NCBI RefSeq assembly: GCF_031143425.1
Contig: NC_090439.1
Coordinates: 355,502,027-355,566,026 of the forward strand
Direction of reading: 5' to 3'
DNA: 64,000 nucleotides
Source of the DNA: Pleurodeles waltl
Taxonomy: Eukaryota > Chordata > Amphibia > Caudata > Salamandridae
In this document: one piece after another, positions 46,499 to 55,700 of the stretch
How the letters are laid out: every line of letters begins with the position of its first letter
Position numbering within the stretch: position 1 is the stretch's first letter
Position numbers and translations under genes: made by a program
The notes under the pieces: model-generated
What the model was told of the DNA's origin: nothing
Databases searched by the model: none
What the model saw: the letters and a program-made list of their open reading frames with translations, nothing else

Positions 46499-48433
46499 AT
46501 GTCTACAGCTAGAAAAGGTTTCTTTAGACCTTGTGGTACCTGTGGAAAGTTAAGGCTTCATTGTGAAGACCCTCACAAGGACTGCATATACTGTCTCCAT
46601 CCTGAACATAAGGCCAAGGATTGTAAGATCTGCAGGACATTTCCTAATAAGACTCTCAGAGACAGACTCCTGCTTTGGCTTCAAAAGCGAAAATTCAGAG
46701 AAACTTTCTCTGAGGAGGAGGACAGTGATACACCAGTGGCCTCGAGAAAGAGGAAACGGTCTGTGGAGAGCTTCTCCCCCAAGAGCAGTAAGTCAGCTAT
46801 AAAGCTGCATGTGTTTAAGGACAGACCTGAGGAACACCCATCAACATCCAGGGAACATAGTGGTAAGGTTTGTTCTGAGCCACCTACTCCTGCTACCACA
46901 TCAAAAAAGATCAAAAGATCTTCAAGTTCCCTACCACCGTCGACATCCAAGATTTCCACTCCGTCGACTGCGCCATCGACGACCGCATCGTCAACTGCAG
47001 GTCTTCCTTCATCGACGACAACAGCGACGGCCACATTTACAGCTCCGTCGTCGCCAATGATTATTACTTCATCTCCGCTGTCAGCTACAACCATGACGTC
47101 GGTGAGCTTATAATACGGTCCCTCACCTGCTCACACCTTAAAGATTGCAAAGAGACCGTCGGCGGGGAAAAAGGTGAGGTCTCTGTTGTCAACGCCAACG
47201 GGCAAGCTCAAGAGCTCCTTGTTAACGATCCCACCGACGGAAGCATCGACGGCGCAGCAATCTAATTTGCCGTTAAAGGTGGGTACCCCGTCGACGACAC
47301 CTCCGTCGACACTGGCACCGTCTACGGCAACTCCGTCAACGCTCGCACTGCCGATGACGACACCGCTAACGACTGCTCCGTCGACGCCTACACCGTCAAC
47401 GAGAACAGCATCGACGAACGTACCGTCGACGACGACTCCGTCGACGGCTCAATTTCCTGAATCTATATCCAAACAATATGGACCATCTCCTTACTTACCT
47501 CAAAGGATTCTGCTGATAAAGAGTAAATCTACTCACCTGTTACCGTCTCATACATCGCCTAGTAAGGTCGCACCAGTACCCCCGCAGCATCTGTTTGCTG
47601 ATGAGGAGGAGGAAGAGGACATGTATTCAGATGATGTTTTTTTCCCGGTGGCACGTAGCCCTTCAGAACTATGTATTAAATGTCAGGAGGAGGATGAAGA
47701 GGAGAGTGACCAGCTCTATTTAGGTCAACAGCCGCAGAGTCACGCACAACCTCAAGAGCAACAGGAGCAGACGATCCAGATGCCTGTTTCTTTGATAGCC
47801 AATCTTCAGCAGATGATGCAGAACTATTACTCTATATTCCCTCCACCTGGCTCCACTACTCCGGTACAACCTCCACATACACCGATATCTACTCCTGTTC
47901 GGCCATCGGATTCTACGGAACCTATCCCAGGTCCTTCTTCTGGGCAGGATATTGGTCCACCTTCGTCAGAGGACGAGCAGGAGGAAGGTGAAATTCAGGA
48001 CACTGACTCGCTCATTCAAGAATAGGATGAACATCAGATCCAGACGCCATCTCCTTCTACGCCACCACCGGTGGACTCTCCACCACAGGACATTGGTGGT
48101 TTTCACAGTGTGATGGAAAGAGCTGCAAAAAGATTTCAACTGCCAATAACATCAAAGCTGTCAGAATGTTTCCTATATGACTTCAAAGAGGACACTAGGA
48201 AGTCAGTAAGAGCAATACCCATTGTTGATTTCATTTTGGAAGAGGGGCTTAAAGTCATGCATACACCATCTTCTATACCAGCAGTACTACCAAGACTCGA
48301 AAAGAAATACAAAGCACCAGACAACTCTCCAGCATGTTTGGTTAGTCACCCTAAGCTGGATTCTGTCATATCACAGGCAGCTCAGCGAAGGTCCAGAAAT
48401 CCGTCTTCATCTTTGACTGCCCCCCCCGGATAA
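46499..48433 (+). pseudogene. DIRS gag-like ORF1 (two in-frame stops)
   Basis: Starts at the ATG at 46499 (MSTARKGFFRPCGTCGKLRL) and stays in one frame to 48433, interrupted by stops at 47111-47113 (TAA) and 48023-48025 (TAG). Near the N-terminus it has CIYCLHPEHKAKDC, a C-x2-C-x4-H-x4-C zinc knuckle, followed by a Lys/Arg-rich part. The middle (46930-47460) is a low-complexity Thr/Ser/Pro linker built from repeated CCGTCGAC-like DNA. Then come an acidic stretch (DEEEEEDMYSDD), a Gln-rich part, and the conserved gag core from 48071. ORF1 products of DIRS elements are thought to act as nucleocapsid-like proteins. A C-run at 48421-48427 marks a frameshift to the next block. Confidence 0.82.
46935..47460. 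repeat. CCGTCGAC-type minisatellite in the gag linker
   Basis: Short words such as CCGTCGAC, CATCGACGA and CCGTCAACG recur dozens of times, in register with codons. They encode TPST/APST-like peptides such as TPSTLAPSTATPSTLALP. The repeated unit is 12-15 bp with variants. This is a codon-phased minisatellite in an otherwise conserved ORF. Confidence 0.75.
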
Positions 48434-49090
48434 GGAGGGACGACGGTTAGAGTTGATTGGCAAAACATGTTCAACAATGGCAGCCACTACAGTCAGAGCA
48501 GCGAATTCCCTGGCAATCCTGGGAAGATACGACCATCTGATGTGGTCCGATATGTCGCAGTTTATAGAGCTACTGCTGGAAGATAGTAGAGCGAAAGTGC
48601 GCAAAATATACAGGAGGGTGAGAAGATCTCGGTTGAGATTATAGACTGCACCATAGATGTCTCGTCTACAGGTTTCTGCCAGTTAGCTGGAGCAGCCGTA
48701 CTCAGGCGTCAGGGGTGGCTGAAAGCTACATCGTTTCGACCAGAGGTTAAATTATAGATACTGGACATGCCCTATGATGGTGTGCTTTTGTTCGGTAAGC
48801 ATGTAGATGATGCTTTGCAATCTACTAAGACAGACACCGAGACGGCCAGATCCCTGGGTACATTGCAATACAGAAGACAGCCCTTTCGAGGAGCGAGAGG
48901 AAGAGGGCTCTATTCTTATAGAGGCGGCTCACACCAGTACCGCCAATACTCATCCTACCAGGGACAATATCGTTCCACCATTGGCCAGCAACAGCCGCAT
49001 ACTTATCGACAACCGTCATCCACACACTTCCGACAAGCTGCGAGAGGAAAGTCGGCTTATAAAGTGAAAGAGACAGCAAGAAAACACTGA
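48434..49090 (+). pseudogene. DIRS gag-like ORF1, C-terminal part in shifted frames
   Basis: After the C-run the frame moves to 48453-48644 (GKTCSTMAATTVRAANSLAI then LGRYDHLMWSD, a conserved DIRS gag block). A further shift gives 48767-49090 (ETARSLGTLQYRRQPFRGAR then GRGLYSYRGG), an Arg/Gly/Tyr/Gln-rich basic tail ending before 49090. This tail probably binds nucleic acid. At least two frameshifts and a stop near 48642 break it. Confidence 0.75.
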
Positions 49091-49159
49091 CCTTCATCAA
49101 TGGCCTGCACCCAACCCCTATACCAACACTCTGATAGGGGGCAGAGTTTCCAATTTCCT

Positions 49160-50021
49160 CCACCAGTGGTCCCAGATTACTTCAGACAAATGGGTACTCG
49201 ATATTGTTAGAAGAGGACATACACTAGAATTCAATCAGCCTCCCCCTCACGTACCACCGAGGGGTCCCCCACCTGCCCATCTCAAGGAACTTCTAGCGCA
49301 GATTCCCATCTTGATAGAGAAGGGAGCAATAGAGATCGTACCGAGAAATCAGAGGGGAACAGGCTTCTACTCTTGCTTATTCCTTATACAGAAAAAGACG
49401 GGAGACTGGAGGCTTATTTTAGATCTTCGTTCTCTCGACAAATTCCTCAAGAAGCAATCATTTCGCATGATATCCCTTCAAGATGTCCTACGCCTACTCA
49501 ACCAGGGAGATTTCATGATGTCCTTAGATCTCCAGGGCGCATATTTCCACATTCCCATTCACCCCAGTCATCGGAAATTCTTACGGTTCAGGGTTGCAGG
49601 CACTCATTACCAGTTCAGACTGTTGCCTTTTGGCCTCAGATCGGCCCCAAGAGTGTTCACCAAAGTCTTGGCACCAGTTTGAGCCTACCTCAGGCAACGA
49701 GGGATTCAGGTGTTCTCGTACTTAGACGACTGGCTAATAAAAGCACAAACAATGATAAAAGCTGCCAGGGACACAAGAACGTGTTTATCTCTTTTCAGGA
49801 CACTAGGCTTAACAGTCAATTACCCCAAGTCTCATCTAGATCCTTCGCAGAACATCACCTTTTTAGGAGCCGTCTTGGACACAGTCCAAGCGAGAGCCTT
49901 TGCTTCGCACGATCGACAGAAGAGACTTCAAGGTCTAGCAACACGTCTCAGCAGAAGAAGGTCCGCTTCTGTTCGGACCTTCAAGTCTTTTCTGGGGATG
50001 CTTTTTCATGCATTCCGTTGA
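49160..50021 (+). pseudogene. DIRS reverse transcriptase
   Basis: Frame beginning about 49160: WSQITSDKWVLDIVRRGHTL; LIEKGAIEIVPRNQRGTGFY; then GDWRLILDLRSLDKFL (motif 1-2), MSLDLQGAYFHIPIHPSHRK (motif A, catalytic Asp), FRLLPFGLRSAPRVFTKVLA (motif B) and FSYLDDWLIKA with YLDD at 49719-49730 (motif C). Both catalytic Asp of YLDD are intact. One in-frame TGA at 49680-49682 and a -1 shift soon after 50021 break the protein. In DIRS elements this enzyme copies the RNA into DNA that is thought to become a circle. Closest to the amphibian/fish DIRS1-type RT by motif pattern. Confidence 0.88.
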
Positions 50022-50039
50022 TAGAAAACTGTCGTCTAC

Positions 50040-50900
50040 ACATGAGAACACATCAGCAGCAATTGGACAATCAATGGAAGCAAATAGAAGGATCTTTCGA
50101 CTATATAGTTAGAATAACTCCATCAGCGAGACAAGCCCTCAAATGGTGGACGGATACCCCCCTCATCTCGGAAGGTCTCTCCTTCCTCAAAGACAAACCA
50201 GTGCACATTATAACAACAGATGCATCCTTAGAGGGATAGGGCGCACACTTACAAGCCCTATCAGTGAGAGGGAGATGGTCCACTCGGGAGTCGACTCTCC
50301 ACATAAACGTTTTAGAATTAAGAGCAGTTTCCTTGGCACTCAAGGCCTTCCTCACCAACATCAAGGGTTCCTCTGTGTTGATAAGGACCGACAACACCAT
50401 AGTCATGCATTACCTCAACAAACAGGGGGGTACAAGATCACAGGCATTGTCTCTACAAGCTCAGAAACTGTGGCATTGGGTGCTTCAGCATCGGATATCG
50501 ATCAGAGCGGAACATCTTCCGGGGGCTTCCAACACGTGGGCAGATGTCTTAAGCAGGACTCGAACCAGCTGTCACGAATGGGAACTCAATCAGACAATTC
50601 TCAACCGCCTCTTTCGTCGTTGGGGCAGACCCAGTCTGGATCTGTTTGCGACCAGAGAGAACAGAAAATGCCAACACTTCGCAAGCTGGCGACCGCAGAG
50701 AGGATCAAAGGGGAATGCGTTTTTGAGCAAATGGTCAGGGATTTATGCCTACACTTTTCCCCCGCTCCCACTCATCCCAAGACTTCTACAGAAGATGAAG
50801 AGGGAACCATGCCGGCTTCTATTGATTGCTCCCAAATGGCCGCGCCAGTTTTGGTTCACAGAGCTTCTATTGCTCTCGGAACAGCCTCACATACAGCTGA
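50040..50900 (+). pseudogene. DIRS RNase H domain
   Basis: Frame continuing with DNQWKQIEGSFDYIVRITPS, ARQALKWWTD, IITTDASLEG (first catalytic Asp), then a TAG at 50237-50239 where Trp is expected. It resumes with LHINVLELRAVSLALKAF (catalytic Glu), VLIRTDNTIVMHYLNKQGGT (catalytic Asp) and LPGASNTWADVLSR. RNase H removes the RNA strand during reverse transcription. The DNA-methylase-like domain found in some DIRS is not evident; the remaining part has SLDLFATRENRKCQHFASW, a block shared by many DIRS proteins. Confidence 0.85.
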
Positions 50901-52025
50901 GACTAGCACCAGACTTACTAACAATGAATCAGGGGCAGGTCCGTCATCCCAACCCGACTTCTCTTCGATTATCAGCCTGGCTCCTGAATTCTGAGTTTGA
51001 CGGCCTAGATATCCCTTCAGACTGCAGGGAAGTGCTTGCATGTGCCAGTGCCCAGTCTACAAATAGGACGCATAAGCTCAAGTGGAAGAGATTCTGCATA
51101 TGGTGTTCAACTTCTAATGTTCATCCTCTGAAGTCCTCTCCAGAACAGCTCCTTCCATACCTGTTGCATTTAGCGAAGTCAGGTCTTTCCCACTCGTCTA
51201 TCAAGGTCCACCTCGCTGCTATATCCCGTTTCCGACGAACATCAGACTTACCATCTTTATGGTCATCCAGGATATTAAAGCAATTTCTAAAAGGCTTGTT
51301 CAGGATGTTTCCGCCGATTCACCGTCCTCCACCTTCCTGGCATTTAAATATTGTGCTCTCCCAATTGATGAAGCATCCGTTTGAGCCTATTCACAAAGCA
51401 GACCTGAAATATATCTCTTTGAAAACAGCTCTCCTTCTGGCCCTCACTTCCGCGAAGAGGGTTAGCGATATCCAGGCATTCACAGTCTCACCACCTCTTC
51501 TGCAGTTCAAATCAGAGATGGTCATTCTAAGAACTAATCCAAAATTTATCCCCAAGGTTCCATCGACCTTTCATTTAAATGAGCCGGTGGTTTTGAAAAA
51601 TTTTTTTTCCAAATCCTCGAACTCCAGCAGAGCGAGCATTACATTCCGTGGACATTAAACGATGTCTTAAATTCTACATACAAAGGACTAGCAGGATTCG
51701 TAAATCTGAACAACTGTTTATTAGCTATGGACAGATCAATAGCAGCAAGGCCGTTTCCAAACAAACCATAGCACGCTGGATCTCTTCTACCATACAACTC
51801 TGCCACCAGTTAGCAGGAAAACCGCTATCATCCAGTGTCAAAGCGCATTCCACTAGTGCGGTATCCACTTCGGCAACTCTATTTGCAGGAGTTCTTCTGA
51901 ACCAGATCTGCAGAGCGGCAACGTGGACGCGTGCCCACACCTTTACCCAACACTACTGCCTGGATGCTACTGACAGGATGGATGCCGCAGTAGGACAAGC
52001 AGTATTACGTACCTTATTTGCATAA
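50900..52025 (+). pseudogene. DIRS tyrosine recombinase
   Basis: In the 50264-51658 frame the recombinase begins with a SAM-like N-terminal domain: TNRTHKLKWKRFCIWCSTSN, PEQLLPYLLHLAKSGLSHSS. It then has ALLLALTSAKRVSDIQAF, where Arg at 51458-51460 is the first catalytic Arg. A shift after about 51650 moves to the 51648-52025 frame, with WISSTIQLCHQLAGKPLSSS, VKAHSTSAVSTSATL and FTQHYCLDATDRMDAAVGQA. The H-x-x-R box reads HSTS (AGT at 51855-51857), so the second Arg is lost; one base change from AGG would explain it. The nucleophile Tyr is at 51954-51956. This enzyme integrates DIRS circles without target duplication. Confidence 0.85.
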
Positions 52026-52085
52026 GGTGAGCCAATAATCTTCTTTGCCCTCTATCCTCAAATGTATTTCCAGACTGATATTTTT

Positions 52086-52120
52086 CATATATATATATAT
52101 ATATATATGATTACTATTGA

Positions 52121-52182
<62 letters not shown>
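52086..52182. repeat. (TA)n/(TG)n microsatellite
   Basis: Runs of TATATA and TGTGTG between the recombinase ORF and the internal complementary region of the DIRS element. Confidence 0.95.
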
Positions 52183-52187
<5 letters not shown>

Positions 52188-52254
52188 TAAATGTTGATAA
52201 ACATATTTAACTACCTATATAAGTCCATATAGGATGAAATGTGAACAAGCATGT

Positions 52255-52425
52255 TTTCTGGTATTTGCAGAACTTAAGCATCTCTTCTACTGCTGACTAC
52301 TCTGATTCAAGCATGTGAATCTATGAAAGATACCCCAATACCGGAGAAGAAAATAAGTTACTTACCTGTAACTGTAGTTCTCCAGTATTGGTATCTTTCA
52401 TAGATTCACATGCGACCCACTCTCC
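52255..52425. repeat. internal complementary region of the DIRS element
   Basis: It contains two abutting pieces. TCAAGCATGTGAATCTATGA...AATACCGGAGAA matches the right-end sequence. It is followed by AATAAGTTACTTACCTGTAA and CTGTAGTTCTCCAGTATTGG...TTTCATAGATTCACATGC, which matches the left terminus preceded by the complement of the right extension. In DIRS replication models this region templates joining of the two ends into a circle. Confidence 0.85.
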
Positions 52426-52429
52426 TCCC

Positions 52430-52754
52430 CATGGGGGCTCACCTCTTTTATTTTTTCTTAAAATCACTAGTGCGGAGAAATCTGAGAGACTGAGCCCCTG
52501 TGCTGAGGACTCTAAAGGGGTGGTCTCGCCTGATTGGCTGAATTTTGGGCCTTTTCTAATGAGGCTGATAGCTAGAAAAGTGAATGTATTTTTGCCATTG
52601 ACTACAATGAAAAAAAAAAAATGGGAATTTATCTATTTATTGCTTTCTATGTACCGTGGGACTCCCACTTCGACGACTGGGAATGATTCAAGCATGTGAA
52701 TCTATGAAACCAACCAATACTGGAGAACTACAGTTACAGGTAAGTAACTTATTT
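52430..52754. repeat. right inverted terminal repeat of the DIRS element
   Basis: Inverted match to 45512-45753/46369-46390. It has the uninterrupted CTGAGAGACTGAG site that the 615-bp element entered in the left copy. The repeats differ at several positions (for example GGGCCTTTTCTAATGAGGC against GCCTCATTAGAAAAGGCCC), so the copy is not newly inserted. Confidence 0.88.
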
Positions 52755-53465
52755 AGCCCAGGATGCAGAGACATTGTCCTGCAAGAGAGCACCGGAGATA
52801 GGGATGGACCATAATGCTTTTGCTCACCTGTAGTGGGCTTTCTTGGCCCAGGTACCCATCACCCAGCCTCCCCCGCTCCCAGAGTCACCAGTGGCACTAT
52901 CACAACCCTGTTCTCCGGGCAGTCCTGACTGAGATGATTCCTAAGGGGATTCCGATGAAGACGCAGGCTCTTCCAGTCCCTGGCACCCCTTGCCTGTCCT
53001 GATCCTAGCTACGTGTCAGACATCCTCCACAGATGCAGGTATGTTGGACCTGCATGTTATTTTAAACCCAAGTCATCCAAAAGGGCCCCTGCAGACACGG
53101 TGGCCAAGCTCCTGATGGGATGCTTACGTAAACCTTTGTAAAAAGAGTCCTCTAGTCGCCATCCTTGGAGGCAAAGATTGTCCTTATACCGCAGATTGAC
53201 TCTAGTATTGTCAGTATCCTGGCAAAATGTATGGAAGACCCAGAGAAGGGTATTGATAGGTCCTCGAGGTCCTGCCAGGGTAAGCAGTTTAATGGTATCT
53301 GTCCCTTCACCAAGATTTTAGACATGACGGAAGAGGCTAAGGACTCATGGTCTGTGATCTCCCCAGAGACCCTTTCCGGCTGGGCACAGCTGGCGGTCAT
53401 CTTTTTGGTCAGTGCGAACTATGCACTTTCCACAGAGTGCTGCAAGTTCGTTGCTCATTAAGATG
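52755..53465 (+). pseudogene. gag-like region of the Ngaro/DIRS-type element, continued
   Basis: Resumes the element cut at 45511. A broken coding stretch at 53150-53460 has SSIVSILAKCMEDP and then TLSGWAQLAVIFLVSANYAL. The organisation (a gag-like region just before RT) fits DIRS/Ngaro elements, but no diagnostic motif is clear. Confidence 0.4.
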
Positions 53466-53829
53466 GACCAGAAGCTGAGGTACCCAGTCCTGAGAAGCAG
53501 CTGCAGTGTCCAAAGCGGGCCTCTTTGGTGACCCCTTCACTAAAGAATTGGGAAACGTTGTGGTGACCTTTTACATCGCTGGACAAGGCCCAGCCATCTA
53601 TGAAACACATTTTCACCCCTCTGGTTTTCCAAGGGGCCAGCAGTGGCAGGGGCACCTCAGCCGGCTGCTTCTTCTCCTAGTACCCCACCAGCAGACAAGG
53701 CTCAAAACATGGCAACTGGCAAGACCGGTCCAATTTTGCAACCTTCTACCCCACCCGGGGTCAACGGTTACGTGGCAAGGGTGGCTTCAAGGGACAAGCT
53801 TCTCACGCCTCCAATAACGTGTTTCTTCC

Positions 53830-54660
53830 AAACTAAAAGTAGGGGTCCAGCTGGTGAATTTTTCCAGGCTTGGTTGACCATGACCTTAGACACTTGGGTC
53901 CTGCAGATAGTCCAGGCGTTCCAAATCGAATTTTACAGCGTTTCCTGGCAGGAGTCCTGGCTAGTCTTTATGCAGTTCTCCGTACAAGATGCTTTGCTTA
54001 TAGACGCAGAGGTCGAGGCCCTCTTGGACAAAGGGACCATTGTCCAACTACACCACATTCCCACGGGTTTATCAGCAACCTATTTCTAGTAGACTAAACC
54101 AACGATAGCCAGAGTCCAGTCACAAACTTTCAGGAGTTGGGAGTGGCTGGTTTACCGTCAATTCAAAATGGAGGGTGTTCACAGTCTTTGGGAAGTTTTG
54201 AGGCCTTGCGAGCAGATGATGCGCCCAGATCTGAAACACGCCTATCTAACGATCACCATTTATTACCACCTCAAGACCGTTCCTCCAATTTGTGTGGTGA
54301 CAACAGACCTTTAAGTTCTCCGCTGTTCCTTTTGGGCTGTCATGAGCCCTGTTTTGCTTCACAAAGGTTCTCAACCTTATGGTGGAACATCTTCGGGCAC
54401 AGGGGACACACCTCATCATTTACCTGGAGTATATGCTGTTGTTGGACCAGTGTCCCAAGGAACTATCCCTCCAACTCCAGTCAACAGTGAATTTTCAGGA
54501 GGGCCTGGGGTTCATAATCAGCAAGAAGTCTCTCCTGGCTCCCTCCCAGCGAACAACTGTTTTGGGCTTCATGATAGATTCTACTTCTGTGTCCCTCAGC
54601 CTTCTGGCTCAGAAGGTGACAAAGATCCAGCAAAAGCTGAGGAAGACGCTGTTCAAGTAA
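53830..54660 (+). pseudogene. Ngaro/DIRS-type reverse transcriptase remnant
   Basis: 53850-54090 carries AWLTMTLDTWVLQIVQAFQI then DAEVEALLDKGTIVQLHHIP and GLSATYF, the N-terminal RT block of DIRS/Ngaro elements. At 54379-54660 a continuation has THLIIYLEYMLLLDQC: the catalytic YLDD box is YLEY (54421-54432), so one essential Asp is lost and the other is Glu. After it comes LGFIISKKSLLAPSQRTTVL then GFMIDSTSVSLSLLAQKVTK, a typical post-active-site block. Multiple frameshifts and stops occur. It is older and more decayed than the DIRS element inserted into it. Confidence 0.72.
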
Positions 54661-54929
54661 CGTGCATCACTAACTGGCTCGCTCAGTAGGTCTTCTCTCG
54701 TCTTTCATCCAAGCGATCTTTCCGTGCCCCCTCTAATATTGAGCCGTGCAGCGCCTCAAGGGGTTTCATCTTCGGATAGGCCTGACTTATTTTAATCCGT
54801 CTCTTGTTGGAGGCAAAAAAGGAAATTGGCTGGTGGGTTGCGCACACTGAGGTTTGAAGCAAAAGGGCGCAATCTTCGGTTCCGCAGCATACTTGGTCAT
54901 AGAGTCAGATGCCAGCAGGTCATGCTGAG

Positions 54930-55165
54930 GTGTGATGTGTGGGGAATTCGCCACAGGAGGCACGTGGTCTCCACAAGAACCGAGGTTATATACCATCAAC
55001 TGCTTGGAGCCCATTGCGTGTTCTTTCGCAGTCTGTTGTTGGACCAAGGACAGGGTCCAGTCCATGTGTCCTCCTGAAGATGGGCAGTGTGTCGGTGGTG
55101 TGTTATATCAACTACCGTCGGGACCCTACAGTTGTATTAAACTGCCATGCAACGTAATCCAGCTC
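54930..55165 (+). pseudogene. RNase H remnant of the Ngaro/DIRS-type element
   Basis: Near 55080-55130 the DNA encodes MGSVSVVCYINYRRDPT, the counterpart of the DN-x-SVVAYINKQGG segment that carries a catalytic Asp in these RNase H domains (the Asp here reads Met-Gly in one frame, Asp-Asn-Gly in another: a shift lies within the motif). The recombinase was not found downstream, so the 3' end is truncated or unrecognisable. Confidence 0.55.
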
Positions 55166-55179
55166 TCTAGACCATATTT

Positions 55180-55700
55180 ACATGTCACCCAATCAGCTAG
55201 CCAAGCCCAGATCTGAACTCCCCGTTTCCTTGCACTCCTGCTCTTACACCTATATAATGGTTTTTCTAGATTATACATATTCAAAAGTCAGAAAAGCCAC
55301 TGCTGGACTATAGGTGGCTCGGGATCAAGCCAGGCTGCTTTTAGAGTCCGCCATGCTACTGTCATGGATCTACATACGAAGTAGACCACCACAGTGCTCC
55401 CCTGCGTACAGCTGTCAACCCTGAATAACATCAGGTGGGAGATTTCTATTTTTTCCCCAAGCACTCCCTCTACAAAAAAATATTTCCATTACCCCCCCCC
55501 CTTCGCCGTCATAGTGTTGGCTCTTTAAAGAAGCAGTTAGAAGTACTTTTGAACTCAAAATCATTGATTTCTGTAATTCCATATTCATACCACCCAGTCT
55601 GTTTGCCCATCGTTTGGGCCTGCTGCTGTATATCGTCTGGTACTGTAGCCATCAAAGCTTTATTGATTTCCCTGATCCTAGCCACCCTTTATGAGTTCAA
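55180..55700. other. no gene recognised
   Basis: Short frames only. It may hold the decayed 3' end of the Ngaro/DIRS-type element and the 3' tail of the L1-like LINE that follows on the minus strand. Confidence 0.3.

Larger units (their letters stand above)
45512..52754 (+). mobile_element. DIRS-like retroelement with inverted terminal repeats and internal complementary region
   Basis: The left end GTTCTCCAGTATTGG...TTTCATAGATTCACATGC (45512 on) is matched inverted at the right end, GCATGTGAATCTATGAAACC...CCAATACTGGAGAAC (about 52693-52728), followed by an extension TACAGTTACAGGTAAGTAAC. The internal region 52300-52420 carries AAGTTACTTACCTGTAACTG joined to GTTCTCCAGTATTGG, the complement of the right extension next to the left end. 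That is the DIRS internal complementary region. Coding order is gag (46499-49090), RT (about 49160-50021), RNase H and tyrosine recombinase (50040-52025). All ORFs have stops or frameshifts. The left terminal repeat is interrupted by a 615-bp insertion at 45754. Confidence 0.9.

Noticed and set aside
46681..47094. 137-codon minus-strand frame opposite the DIRS gag, rich in Val and Asp
   Set aside because: It is the antisense of the in-phase CCGTCGAC minisatellite.
50143..50994. 283-codon plus-strand open frame overlapping DIRS RNase H
   Set aside because: A shadow in another frame of the RNase H/recombinase coding region; only the 50264-51658 frame has the motifs.
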